Shown: positions 46,205 to 55,428 of the stretch, piece by piece | Numbering within the stretch: the first letter of the stretch is position 1 | Layout: each line of letters starts with the position of its first letter | Source of the DNA: Myxococcus xanthus | GTDB lineage: Bacteria > Myxococcota > Myxococcia > Myxococcales > Myxococcaceae | NCBI RefSeq assembly: GCF_006402735.1 | Contig: NZ_CP017174.1 | Coordinates: 4,901,001 to 4,965,000 of the forward strand | Length of the DNA stretch: 64,000 nucleotides | Direction: 5' to 3' | The notes under the pieces: model-generated | Told to the model about the DNA's origin: nothing | What the model saw: the letters and a program-made list of their open reading frames with translations, nothing else | Databases searched by the model: none | Position numbers and translations under genes: made by a program

Positions 46205-47737
46205 CTAAGCAAGTGGAATCACGGTGTCCACGATCTTGGCGGAGCACAGCACAGCGGGAAGCCCAGCGCCGGGGTGCGTGCCCGCTCCGACCATGTAGAG
46301 GCGATCCACGTCCTCACTCCGGGCCTGCGCCCTGAGGAACGTCGTCTGCAGCAACGTCGGCGCGAAGCTGAACGCGGCCCCCTTGAATGACCGCAGTTCG
46401 TCACGGAAGTACTCTGGTGTAACCATCCGCGAAGTCACCAACTCCCCCTCCAGCCCCGGCAACACGGTCCGCGAAAGGCGCTCCTCCAGCTCGCGTCGAA
46501 AGGCCCCGGCCCTGTGCTTCCACTCCGAGCCCGTCCCCAGATGTGGCACCGGCGCCAGCACATAGAAGGCATCGTGCCCAGCCGGAGCTAGCGCCGCGTC
46601 CGTCGCCGTGGGCCTGTGCAAATACAGCAACGGGTCCGCCGACGGATGTCCAGGCCCCTCCAGCCCCGAGAACATCCCCCGGAAGTCCTTGCCGAACAGC
46701 AGCGTGTGGTGGGCGACCTCCGGGTACTGACGCCGTGTCCCGAAGTACCAGAGGAACGCGCTCATCGAGTACCGCGCCCGGCTGATGCGCTCGTCCGTCC
46801 AGTGCTTCCGGACATGCCCCGGCAACAGGTACCGATACGTCCACGCCGCGTCCGCGTTCGACACGACCACGTCCGCCGCCAGTCCCGTACCGTCCCCGAG
46901 CCTCACACCCGTCGCCTTCCGCCCTTCCAACGAAATCTCCGTCACCTCACTGCCGTAGCGGACCTCGCCGCCCAGGGCCTCCAGCAGTTCCACCAGGCCA
47001 CGAACCAGCGCCCCGGTGCCGCCCACCGGGAAGAACGCACCCCAACGCCGCTCCACGAATTGAATCGACGTGTACACCGCGCTCGCGGTCTCGAAGGGGC
47101 TGCCGCCAATCAGCAGCGGATGGAAGCTCAACGCCTGCTGCAGCCGCTCGTCCCGGATGTGCTTCGACACCAGGCCGAACATGGACCGGAACGCCTCGTC
47201 CCGCACCAGCGCGGGGGTGAACGGCGCCAGACTCAGCACGTCCGGCACCGGCGTGCTCATCAGAGGCCCAATGCCCGCCTCGTACATCCGCTCCACGCGG
47301 GCGCACAGAGCCAGGAATCCCGCCTCATCCCGGGGAGACAGCCGCCGCACGGACTCGCGCATCGCCTCGCGGTCCGAGTGGTAGTCGAACGTGGAGCCAT
47401 CCGGGAACCGCATCCGGTACAGCGGCGCCACGGGCCGCAGCTCCACGTGGTCCGCCATGCGTTGCCCCGCCAGCACCCACAGCTCTTCCAGCAGGTGCGG
47501 ACACGTGATCACCGTGGGGCCCGCGTCGAACGTGAAGCCGTCCTGCTGGAAGGCGTTCGCCCGCCCGCCCGGGCTGTCCATCCGCTCAAGCACCGTGACG
47601 CGCCACCCACGCGCCGCCAGCCGGATGGCCGCGGCCAATCCGCCGAAACCACTGCCAATCACGATTGCGCGTCGTCCACCGCTTCGTGCAGCCAGGCCAG
47701 CCATCCCAGAGGGTCTCAGCACGGTGACTCGATCCAT
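46205..47737 (-). CDS. crtI: Phytoene desaturase (carotenoid synthesis)
   Basis: 510 residues. The FAD-binding Rossmann motif IGSGFGGLAAAIRLA is at about 27-41, followed by GGRANAFQQDGFTFDAGPTVI. The C-terminal CrtI signature (VGAGTHPGAGLPAVLCSAK) closes the FAD site. It dehydrogenates phytoene stepwise toward lycopene at the membrane. In Myxococcus xanthus one such gene, carC, stands apart from the carBA carotenoid cluster and is light-induced; this isolated gene fits that description, though I cannot prove identity. GAGGG precedes the ATG by seven bases. It is divergent from the giant sensor gene, 145 bp apart. Confidence 0.93.
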   Translation of the reverse strand: MDRVTVLRPSGMAGLAARSGGRRAIVIGSGFGGLAAAIRLAARGWRVTVLERMDSPGGRANAFQQDGFTFDAGPTVITCPHLLEELWVLAGQRMADHVELRPVAPLYRMRFPDGSTFDYHSDREAMRESVRRLSPRDEAGFLALCARVERMYEAGIGPLMSTPVPDVLSLAPFTPALVRDEAFRSMFGLVSKHIRDERLQQALSFHPLLIGGSPFETASAVYTSIQFVERRWGAFFPVGGTGALVRGLVELLEALGGEVRYGSEVTEISLEGRKATGVRLGDGTGLAADVVVSNADAAWTYRYLLPGHVRKHWTDERISRARYSMSAFLWYFGTRRQYPEVAHHTLLFGKDFRGMFSGLEGPGHPSADPLLYLHRPTATDAALAPAGHDAFYVLAPVPHLGTGSEWKHRAGAFRRELEERLSRTVLPGLEGELVTSRMVTPEYFRDELRSFKGAAFSFAPTLLQTTFLRAQARSEDVDRLYMVGAGTHPGAGLPAVLCSAKIVDTVIPLA

Positions 47738-47882
47738 CGCACACCCTCGAGGCCCACTCCACTCCGGCCTGCGGGCAGGCTTCCGTCCTCACCTCGCCCG
47801 CGCTCTGTTGCGAGCCCCCAGTGCCAGGGCTACCCTCCCCGCCTCAACGGGGAGTGCGCTCCTTCGCGCACGGGTGGAAGCA

Positions 47883-50800
47883 ATGATGGATGTGCCCGGC
47901 TACCGCATCGGCAGAGAGGTCACTACCGCAGGCGCCTTCCAGCTCTTGCGCGCTACACGCGAGGAAGACGGCGCTTCGGTCATCCTCAAGGTCCCCGACG
48001 CTGCGCGGCTCCCCTCCGCCACCACGCGGCTTCGCCATGAGTGGGAGCTGACGAACGCCCTGAGTCTCGACGGCGTCCTGCGGCCCCTGGCGTGGGCCGA
48101 AGCGCGGGACGGAGCACCTGTGCTCATCCTGGAAGGCTTCGGTGATGCGACGCTGACCCAACGCCTGTCACACGGGCGCGTGGAACCGCGCGCCGCATGC
48201 CGCATCGCGCTGTCGTTGGCGCGCGCCCTGGGTGCCATCCACGAGCAGGGCATCCTCCACCGGGACCTGAACCCCAGCAGCATCCTCGTGGGCACGGATG
48301 GCGAGTCCGTGAAGCTCACCGGCTTCACCCTCGCCACGCGCAGACCTCGTGCCGAGGTCGCTCCGCTCGCCCCCGAACGGTTGGAGGGCAGCCTCGAATA
48401 CCTCTCCCCCGAAGGCACCGGGCGCACCCACCGCAGCGTGGATTCGCGGGCTGATTTCTATTCCATGGGCGTGGTGCTCTACGAGCTGCTCACCGGGCGC
48501 CGCCCCTTCGCGGACACGGATGCGCTGGGCCTCATCCACGCACACGTCGCCCTGCCCCCGCCTCCGCCCGTCAGTGTCGAACCCGAGCTGCCCCAGCCCC
48601 TGTCCGACATCACGCTCAAGCTGCTCGCCAAGTCCCCCGAGGACCGCTACCAGAGCGCCTACGGGCTCGTGGCGGACCTCCAGCGCTGCCTGGGTGCCCT
48701 CGAGGGCCCCGGCCCGGTCGCCGCCTTCATGCTGGGCGCCAAGGACGTCCCCGAGCGCTTCGCCGTCCCCGAGAAGCTCTACGGCCGCGAGCACCCACAG
48801 GCGGCCCTGAGCGAGGCCTTCGAGCGCGCCGCCTCGGGCCGCTCCGCCTTCGTGCTCGTCTCTGGCGCAGCGGGCATGGGCAAATCGGCCCTCACCGGGG
48901 TGCTCAAGCGGCCCGTCGCGGAGCGCCAGGGTCACTTCGCCCGAGGAAAGTACGACCAGCTTCTCCGCGACACCCCCTACAGCGGCATCTTCGAGGCCTT
49001 CCGCGAAGTGGCTCGCGGACTCCTGGGCGGACAGGAGCAGGAGCTGGCTGCCTGGCAACACCGCCTCCTCGAAGCCGTGGGCGGCATGGGCCGGCTGGTG
49101 GTGGACGCGGTGCCTCGCATGGCGCTGGTGCTTGGCGACCAGCCTCCCGTCCCGGAGCTGGGGCCCGCGGAGTCGGAGCTGCGCTTCCAACTGGTCCTGC
49201 GCAAGCTGGTGGCCGCGCTCGCCACGCGGGAGCATCCCCTGGTGCTCGTCCTGGACGACCTCCACTGGGCGGACAGCACCAGCCTCCAGCTGTTGCGGCT
49301 GCTTCTGACGGACCGGGACATCGAACATCTGCTCGTGGTCGCGGGTTGCCGCTCGGAAGAGCTGGGCCCCGACCATCCCGTGGAGTCCCTTGCCCGCGCA
49401 CTACAGGACCACGGCACGCCGGTCCACCGCATCGACCTGGCGCCGCTGTCGCCCGAGGACGTGACGAGGCTGGTCGCGGACGTGTTCCCTCCCGCCGAGG
49501 GCCAACCCGACGCGCAGCTCGACGACCTGGTGCTGTCGCTGACGGAAGGCAACCCGTTCCACGCGGTGCAGTTGCTGCGCACCTTCTACGAACGCGGGCT
49601 GGTGCGCTTCGACGCGGACGGCGGTGGCTTCCGGTGGGATGCCAGCGCGCTGCGCGGACAGGACTTCAGTGACGGCGTGGTGGCGCTGCTCACCTCCCGC
49701 ATCCGCGAGCTGAGCTCTTCCGCGCAGGCGCTGCTGCCCATGGCCGCGGCGCTGGGCCACACGTTCGACCTGCGCGGCCTGGCCATCGTCCTGGAGCGCA
49801 CGGATGAGGAGGCCGAGAAGGGGCTCGGTGAAGTGCTCCAGGCGGGGCTGGTGGTACCCATCGACGAAGCCGACCTCGACGCTGGGGGCGCGTATCAATT
49901 CACACATGACCGCGTGCAGCAGGCCGCGCTCGAGCTGATTCCCGCGGACGTGCACCCGGAGATCCATGCCCGCATCGGCCGGCTGCTCCTGCGGCACACG
50001 CCCCCGGAGCGACTCGACGAAGGACTCCCGGAGCTCGTCAGCCACTTCCACCTGGCGTTGCCCGTGCTCCACGACGAGCAGGAGCGTCACCGCGTGGCGG
50101 AGCTGGACCTGCGCGCTGGCCGCAGCGCCAAGTCCCGAGGCGCCTGGTCCGCGGCCCTGCGCCTGCTGAGCACAGGCCTGTCGCTACTCGGCGAGGACGG
50201 CTGGCGGAAGGACCGGCGGCTCACCTTCGACCTGCACGTCGACGCGGCGGAAGCGGCGTACCTCGCCGCGGACTTCGACCTGATGGAGCGGCTGGCGGCA
50301 GCGGCGCTGGCCCATGCGGTGGACGGCGCGGAGGAGGTCCGGGTGCAGGAGGTCCGGCTCCAATGCCTCGCGCACCGGGGTGAGCACTCACGCGGCGTGG
50401 ACCTGGGCCTGGAGGTGTTGCGCAAGCTGGGTCAGCCCCTGCCCGCGAATCCGAAGCAGCCTCACGTCCTGGCCGCGGTGGCGAAGACGAAGATGCGCCT
50501 GAGCCTGCGCAAGCCCGAGGACCTGGCGGCCCTCCCCGAGTGCACCGACCCGCTCCTGCTCGCCACGCTGCGGCTGCTGGTGAAGCTGTCCTCGCTGGCC
50601 TTCATGGCCCGCCCGCTGCTCTTTCCGCTGGTGGTGCTCCGCGTGCTCCAGCTCACAATCCGCCACGGCGCCACGGGCGTGGCCGCGTTCGGCTACGTGG
50701 GCTACGGGCTGATGCTGAGCGTGCACCTGGGCAACCCCGAGGAGGGCTTCCGCTACGGACGGCTGGCGCTGAAGACGCTGGACCGCTTCCAGGCGGAGAG

Positions 50801-53177
50801 CCTGCGGGCCATGGTGACCTTCGTCTTCAACCTCTTCATCCGGCACTGGAAGGAGCCGCTGTCCGCCTGCGTCGACGACTTCCTCGCCGCCGCGCAGAAG
50901 GGCCAGGAGACGGGCGACATCGAGTACCTCGGCTATGCGTCCAGCGCGGGCTGTGCCACCGCCCTCATCGCCCGGGACGGATTGGCCGACGGTGGCCCGC
51001 GCATGGACCGGTACCGGGACATCCTGGCCACCCACCGCCACAAGAACGTGCTCTTCACCGAGTACATGCGCCACACGCTCGACTCCCTCACGGGGGCCTT
51101 CACCGGCAACGTGGAGGCTCGCGAGGAGGAGCTGGTCGCGCCGTACCGTCAGCTCGACTACGGCAACGGCATCGCCACCTGTGACGTGCTGCGCACCTTG
51201 CGCCGCTGGCTGTGGGGCGATGCTCGCGGTGCGCTGGAGAGCGCCGCGGCGGTGGACGCCCAGGTGGAGCTCATCGCCGGGCAGATCTACCTGCCCTGGT
51301 ACAAGTTCTTCCAAGGCCTGGCGCTCATGGCGGTCCACCCGACATTGGGGCCGCTGGACCGGATTCGCTCGTCACGGGCCATCGACGCCATCCGCAAGTC
51401 CATGCGCGGCTGGGCCCGCATCGCCCCCATGAACTACGGCGCCCGCGCGGAGCTGCTGGACGCGGAGCGGGCCCGCCTGGACGGAGAGGGGGACTTGGCC
51501 GCGGATGCATATGACCGGGCCATCCGGCTGGCGCGCCAGTACGGCCTGTCGCTCGACGAAGGCGTGGCCTGCGAGGCCGCTGCACGGTTCCACCTGACGC
51601 AAGCCCGCGAGCGCGTGGCCCGCACCTACCTGGAAGAAGCCCGCGCCGCCTACCTGCGTTGGGGGGCCCGCGCCGTCGCGGCTCGACTGGAGCGGGAGCA
51701 CCCGCGGCTCTTGCCGTCCGCCCCCACGCATACGCGCACGGATGCCCCCACCGAAGCGTCACTGGCCGCGCTGGACCTGGCGTCCGTCATCAAGACGGCG
51801 CGCGCACTGTCCGGCGAAATCGTCCTGGGCAAGCTGCTGCGCAAGCTGATGACGCTGGTCATCGAGAACGCGGGCGCGCGGCGGGGCCTGCTGCTGCTGA
51901 AGCGGACCGAGGGCCTGGTCATCGCGGCGGAAGGCTCCGTGGACGGCGATGGCGTGGTGCTCGAGGCGCCCATTCCCATGGAGTCCTCCGCGTCGCTGCC
52001 GACCTCCATCATCCACTACGTGGTGCGCACCGGAGAGACGGTGCTCCTCCACGACGCCTCGGCGGAAGAACCCTTCTCCGAGGACCCCTACGTCCGCAGC
52101 GCCCAGCCCAAGTCACTGCTGTGCAGCCCCCTGTTGAAGCAGGGCTCGCTCACGGGCGTGCTCTACCTGGAGAACGACGCCACGCGAGGCGTCTTCACCC
52201 CGGAGCGGCTGGAGGTGCTGCGCCTGTTGTCGTTCCAGGCGGCCATCTCCCTGGAGAACGCCGACCTCTACGCCAGCCTGGAGGAGTACAGCCGGACGCT
52301 GGAGCGCCGCGTGGAGGAGCGCACGGCCGAAATCCAGCACAAGAACGCCGAGCTGGCGGACACGCTCACCCGGCTTCAGGAGATGCAGCGCCAGCTCGTG
52401 GCGCAGGAGAAGCTCGCGTCCCTGGGCGCGCTCACCGCGGGCATCGCCCACGAGCTCCAGAACCCGCTCAACTTCGTGAACAACTTCTCGAACCTGTCCT
52501 CGCGGCTGGCCGGCGAGTTGGAGGAGACGTTGAAGGGCATCGCGGACCGGCTCGACAGCGAGGCCCGCGAGGACGTGCTGGAGACGCTCCAGGACTTGAA
52601 GCAGAACGCCCAGCGCATCCACAGCCATGGCAAGCGCGCCTCGGACATCATCAAGACGATGCTCCGGCACTCGCGCAAGTCTGAGGGCACCCGCTCCAAG
52701 TCGGACCTCAACCAGCTGGTGCGCGACAGCGTCAATCTGGCCGTGCAGGGCCTGCGCAGCCGTCCGGGCGGCGCCAGCGTGAAGATGGAGACCACGTTGG
52801 ACCCCACCGTGGGCATCGTGGAGCTGGTGGCCAGCGACATCAGCCGGATGCTCACCAACATCCTCGACAACGCCTTCTACGCCGCGGCGCAACATCAGCA
52901 TCAGGCCGGCGAGGGCTTCACGCCCCAGGTGCACCTGAGCACCCACCGCGTCGGAACCAAGGTGGAGCTGCGCATCCGCGACAACGGGCCAGGCATCCCC
53001 GAGGACCTCCGCGAGAAGCTCTTCGACCCCTTCTTCACCACCAAGCCCGCGGGCGTGGGCACGGGGCTGGGGCTCTCGCTGTGCCACGACATCGTCCAGG
53101 AGCACCAGGGCGACATCCGCGTGGAGAGCGCGCCCGGCGCCGGGGCCGAGTTCATCATCACCCTGCCCGCGCCCTGA
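47883..53177 (+). CDS. Giant pseudokinase-AAA ATPase-GAF-histidine kinase sensor
   Basis: 1764 residues from ATG 47883 (or 47886); upstream open frame covers crtI antisense and is not used. Order: kinase-like domain (about 8-265), AAA ATPase (about 295-640, P-loop GAAGMGKSAL near 329, LVLDDLHWADS), long TPR-like helical region (about 700-1280), GAF domain (about 1300-1460), then HisKA (His1523 in HELQNPLNFV) and HATPase (LTNILDNAF, DNGPGIPE, GTGLGLSL). The histidine kinase looks active. The kinase keeps Lys36 and Asp128 (HRDLNPSSI), but DFG is replaced by TGF at 146-148, so metal binding is lost and it is probably a pseudokinase. The architecture is a known myxobacterial and cyanobacterial type; no response regulator adjoins. 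Confidence 0.92.
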   Translation: MMDVPGYRIGREVTTAGAFQLLRATREEDGASVILKVPDAARLPSATTRLRHEWELTNALSLDGVLRPLAWAEARDGAPVLILEGFGDATLTQRLSHGRVEPRAACRIALSLARALGAIHEQGILHRDLNPSSILVGTDGESVKLTGFTLATRRPRAEVAPLAPERLEGSLEYLSPEGTGRTHRSVDSRADFYSMGVVLYELLTGRRPFADTDALGLIHAHVALPPPPPVSVEPELPQPLSDITLKLLAKSPEDRYQSAYGLVADLQRCLGALEGPGPVAAFMLGAKDVPERFAVPEKLYGREHPQAALSEAFERAASGRSAFVLVSGAAGMGKSALTGVLKRPVAERQGHFARGKYDQLLRDTPYSGIFEAFREVARGLLGGQEQELAAWQHRLLEAVGGMGRLVVDAVPRMALVLGDQPPVPELGPAESELRFQLVLRKLVAALATREHPLVLVLDDLHWADSTSLQLLRLLLTDRDIEHLLVVAGCRSEELGPDHPVESLARALQDHGTPVHRIDLAPLSPEDVTRLVADVFPPAEGQPDAQLDDLVLSLTEGNPFHAVQLLRTFYERGLVRFDADGGGFRWDASALRGQDFSDGVVALLTSRIRELSSSAQALLPMAAALGHTFDLRGLAIVLERTDEEAEKGLGEVLQAGLVVPIDEADLDAGGAYQFTHDRVQQAALELIPADVHPEIHARIGRLLLRHTPPERLDEGLPELVSHFHLALPVLHDEQERHRVAELDLRAGRSAKSRGAWSAALRLLSTGLSLLGEDGWRKDRRLTFDLHVDAAEAAYLAADFDLMERLAAAALAHAVDGAEEVRVQEVRLQCLAHRGEHSRGVDLGLEVLRKLGQPLPANPKQPHVLAAVAKTKMRLSLRKPEDLAALPECTDPLLLATLRLLVKLSSLAFMARPLLFPLVVLRVLQLTIRHGATGVAAFGYVGYGLMLSVHLGNPEEGFRYGRLALKTLDRFQAESLRAMVTFVFNLFIRHWKEPLSACVDDFLAAAQKGQETGDIEYLGYASSAGCATALIARDGLADGGPRMDRYRDILATHRHKNVLFTEYMRHTLDSLTGAFTGNVEAREEELVAPYRQLDYGNGIATCDVLRTLRRWLWGDARGALESAAAVDAQVELIAGQIYLPWYKFFQGLALMAVHPTLGPLDRIRSSRAIDAIRKSMRGWARIAPMNYGARAELLDAERARLDGEGDLAADAYDRAIRLARQYGLSLDEGVACEAAARFHLTQARERVARTYLEEARAAYLRWGARAVAARLEREHPRLLPSAPTHTRTDAPTEASLAALDLASVIKTARALSGEIVLGKLLRKLMTLVIENAGARRGLLLLKRTEGLVIAAEGSVDGDGVVLEAPIPMESSASLPTSIIHYVVRTGETVLLHDASAEEPFSEDPYVRSAQPKSLLCSPLLKQGSLTGVLYLENDATRGVFTPERLEVLRLLSFQAAISLENADLYASLEEYSRTLERRVEERTAEIQHKNAELADTLTRLQEMQRQLVAQEKLASLGALTAGIAHELQNPLNFVNNFSNLSSRLAGELEETLKGIADRLDSEAREDVLETLQDLKQNAQRIHSHGKRASDIIKTMLRHSRKSEGTRSKSDLNQLVRDSVNLAVQGLRSRPGGASVKMETTLDPTVGIVELVASDISRMLTNILDNAFYAAAQHQHQAGEGFTPQVHLSTHRVGTKVELRIRDNGPGIPEDLREKLFDPFFTTKPAGVGTGLGLSLCHDIVQEHQGDIRVESAPGAGAEFIITLPAP

Positions 53178-53183
53178 AATGCG

Positions 53184-53217
53184 AAGGCCCCGCCTCCCGT
53201 GAGGGAAGCAGGGCCTT
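53184..53217. terminator. Bidirectional terminator between sensor gene and clpX
   Basis: AAGGCCC (53184-53190) pairs with GGGCCTT (53211-53217), with an inner TCCC-GTGA-GGGA, in the 66-bp gap between convergent genes. Confidence 0.6.
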
Positions 53218-53243
53218 GGGACACCTGGAGAAGCAAGACGCCG

Positions 53244-54521
53244 CTAGGCCGTCTTCTTCTCCTTCTCCATGACGAGCTGGGGCGCCTCGTGCTTGGTGAT
53301 GACCTGCTCGGTGATCTTGCACTCCTTGACGCCCTCGCGGAACGGCACGTCGTACATGATTTCCAGCATGGCATCCTCCAGGATGGCGCGAAGGCCGCGC
53401 GCTCCGGAGTGACGGCGCATCGCCTCGCGGGCGATGGCGCGCAGCGCCTCTTTCGTGAAGGTCAGCTTCACCTTCTCAAACTCGAAGAGCTTCTGGTACT
53501 GCTTCACCAGGGCGTTCTTCGGCTGGGAGAGGATGATGACCAGGTCCTCTTCCTTCAGGTCGTTCAGCGTGGCGATCATCGGCAGGCGGCCGATGAACTC
53601 CGGAATCATGCCGAAGCGCATGAGGTCTTCCGGCTCGGTCAGCGCCAGCAGCTCACCCACGCTCCGCTCCTCGCGGTGGGTGATCTTCGCGCCGAAGCCG
53701 AGGCCCTTCTCGCCCACGCGGCGCTTGATGACGCCGTCGATGCCGTGGAAGGCGCCGCCGCAGATGAACAGGATGTTCGTCGTGTCGACCTGAACGTACT
53801 CCTGCTGGTTGTACTTCTTCCCGCCGCGCGGCGTGACGTTGGCCCGGGTGCCTTCGATGATCTTCAGCAGTGCCTGCTGCACGCCCTCGCCGCCCACGTC
53901 GCGGGTGGCGCTGGGCATGTCACCCTTACGGGCGATCTTGTCGATCTCGTCGATGTAGACGATGCCGCGCGAAGCCTTCTCCACGTCGTAGTCGGCGTTG
54001 TGGAGGAGGTTCTGGATGATGTTCTCCACGTCCTCGCCCACGTAGCCGGCCTCGGTGAGGCTGGTGGCGTCGGCGATGGTGAAGGGCACGTTGAGGAAGC
54101 GCGCCAGCGACTGGGCCAGCAGCGTCTTGCCACTTCCCGTGGGACCGATGAGCAGGATGTTGCTCTTGCTCAGCTCCACTTCCTCGCCGGTGGGGCCCTT
54201 CACGCCCGGACGCGGCCGAGAGGTCGGCTTCTTTTGATAGATGCGCTTGTAGTGGTTGTACACCGCCACCGCGAGGACCTTCTTCGCCTGGTCCTGTCCG
54301 ATGACGTAGTCGTCGAGGAACGCCTTGATCTCCGCCGGCGTCGGCAAGCTGACCTGGGGCTTGCCCTCCTCGCGCTCGTTCTCGTCCGCGATGATGTCGT
54401 TACACAGCTTGATGCATTCGTCGCAGATGTAGACCGTCGGGCCCGCGATGAGCTTGCGGACCTCGCGCTGCGACTTGCCGCAGAACGAACAAGACAGGTT
54501 GACGTGGTGCTCCTTCTTCAC
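53244..54521 (-). CDS. clpX: ATP-dependent protease ATPase subunit ClpX
   Basis: 425 residues from the GTG at 54521, chosen because GGAGG lies six bases before it and this gives the normal ClpX N-terminus; another GTG at 54575 would add 18 residues. Zinc-binding domain with CSFCGK and [11 protein letters not shown]+ core with [23 protein letters not shown], the pore loop GYVG and sensor GARGLRAI. It unfolds tagged proteins for ClpP. The usual partners tig, clpP and lon are absent here, so this may be a second or relocated clpX. The tail ends Lys/Glu-rich (EKEKKTA). Confidence 0.96.
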   Translation of the reverse strand: MKKEHHVNLSCSFCGKSQREVRKLIAGPTVYICDECIKLCNDIIADENEREEGKPQVSLPTPAEIKAFLDDYVIGQDQAKKVLAVAVYNHYKRIYQKKPTSRPRPGVKGPTGEEVELSKSNILLIGPTGSGKTLLAQSLARFLNVPFTIADATSLTEAGYVGEDVENIIQNLLHNADYDVEKASRGIVYIDEIDKIARKGDMPSATRDVGGEGVQQALLKIIEGTRANVTPRGGKKYNQQEYVQVDTTNILFICGGAFHGIDGVIKRRVGEKGLGFGAKITHREERSVGELLALTEPEDLMRFGMIPEFIGRLPMIATLNDLKEEDLVIILSQPKNALVKQYQKLFEFEKVKLTFTKEALRAIAREAMRRHSGARGLRAILEDAMLEIMYDVPFREGVKECKITEQVITKHEAPQLVMEKEKKTA

Positions 54522-54647
54522 TGCCGCCTCCGAGTTCGCCGGCTCCGGACACCCGGAGCCTCCTTCGCCGTCCACCGCTCCCCTACCCGCACGGGCTGCC
54601 CACGTCTCGAACAGCCGTCAGGCCCACCTTCCACGCGGCCCTGAACC

Positions 54648-54653
54648 ACTATA
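54648..54653 (-). promoter_or_regulatory. Candidate -10 element for clpX
   Basis: TATAGT on the minus strand, 127 bases before the GTG. The hexamer 17 bases upstream (TTCCTG) is a poor -35, so an alternative sigma factor or an activator may be involved. Confidence 0.3.
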
Positions 54654-54691
54654 GGGCCCTCCCCTTCGGGCAGGAAGCCCGGCGGTACAGG

Positions 54692-54723
54692 CCCGTTGCC
54701 GAGCGCACAGCCCCGGCGACGGG
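54692..54723 (-). terminator. Terminator hairpin after the 218-residue gene
   Basis: CCCGTTGCCG (54692-54701) with CGGCGACGGG (54714-54723): a 10-bp stem with one G-U wobble and a 12-base loop, 22 bp past the stop. Confidence 0.55.
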
Positions 54724-54744
54724 TCAGCGTTCAGTAACAGCGGC

Positions 54745-55401
54745 TCAGGCGTCCGTCACGCCCGAGGCGATGTCCTCGAGGTCTTCAGCCAGGGCGGCTG
54801 CCCGCTCGGCGACGGCGTTCGGAATCCGACGACTCCCCGACAGCTCGCTCGCGAGCTTGCGGGCCATCTGTGCCAGCTTCCGCACCTGGGCGCTCTCCGG
54901 AGGCGGCTCCGGCGGGGGACGGGGGAAGCGCTCGGCGAACTCCTTCTTCAGCTCGGCCGGGTTCTTCTCCGGGCTCCAGATGCTGTCGCGCAGGGACTTG
55001 TATTCAGTGGGCGACAGCTGGCCCCGCTCTTCCGCGTCCGCGAGGACTTCGATGACCTCGAAGGCGGGTGCGCGCTGGGGGAACTCCTGTGCGGTAAGCT
55101 CCTCCTCGGGCTCGTGCTTGGTCAGGAAGCTGAACGAGCGGGTGAGCTTCAAGGCGGTCTGCTTCTTGATGTGCAGTTCCTTGAGGCAATAGGCCTCGAA
55201 GGAGGGGTAGCCCCACTCCTCGAACTTGGCCTCGTCCCGGACCTGGACCAGGAGCTTGCCCAGCTCGGCCCAGGTGGACTTGAAGCGCTTGGCGGCCGTC
55301 AGCACGGTGTGACGGAAGGTTCCCGGCGGGACGCTCAGCGCCTTCTTCGCAATTTCGGTCTCTGCAACGGATGCGGCGGACATGCCCACGGTATCGGGCA
55401 T
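54745..55401 (-). CDS. Conserved-looking helical protein, possible DNA-binding
   Basis: 218 residues (ATG 55401; an ATG six codons later is an alternative). The central part, FKSTWAELGKLLVQVRDEA followed by WGYPSFEAYCLKELHIKKQ, reads like a helix-turn-helix module of the kind found in phage/plasmid-type regulators and in several myxobacterial unknowns. It is followed by a Pro-rich linker (RPPPEPPPE) and a C-terminal helix pair. No signal peptide or membrane segment. The start region holds the palindrome CGGGCATGCCCG (55395-55406), a possible own operator. The function is not known. Confidence 0.72.
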   Translation of the reverse strand: MPDTVGMSAASVAETEIAKKALSVPPGTFRHTVLTAAKRFKSTWAELGKLLVQVRDEAKFEEWGYPSFEAYCLKELHIKKQTALKLTRSFSFLTKHEPEEELTAQEFPQRAPAFEVIEVLADAEERGQLSPTEYKSLRDSIWSPEKNPAELKKEFAERFPRPPPEPPPESAQVRKLAQMARKLASELSGSRRIPNAVAERAAALAEDLEDIASGVTDA

Positions 55402-55428
55402 GCCCGGGGTGCCGGCAAGAAAGTGACC

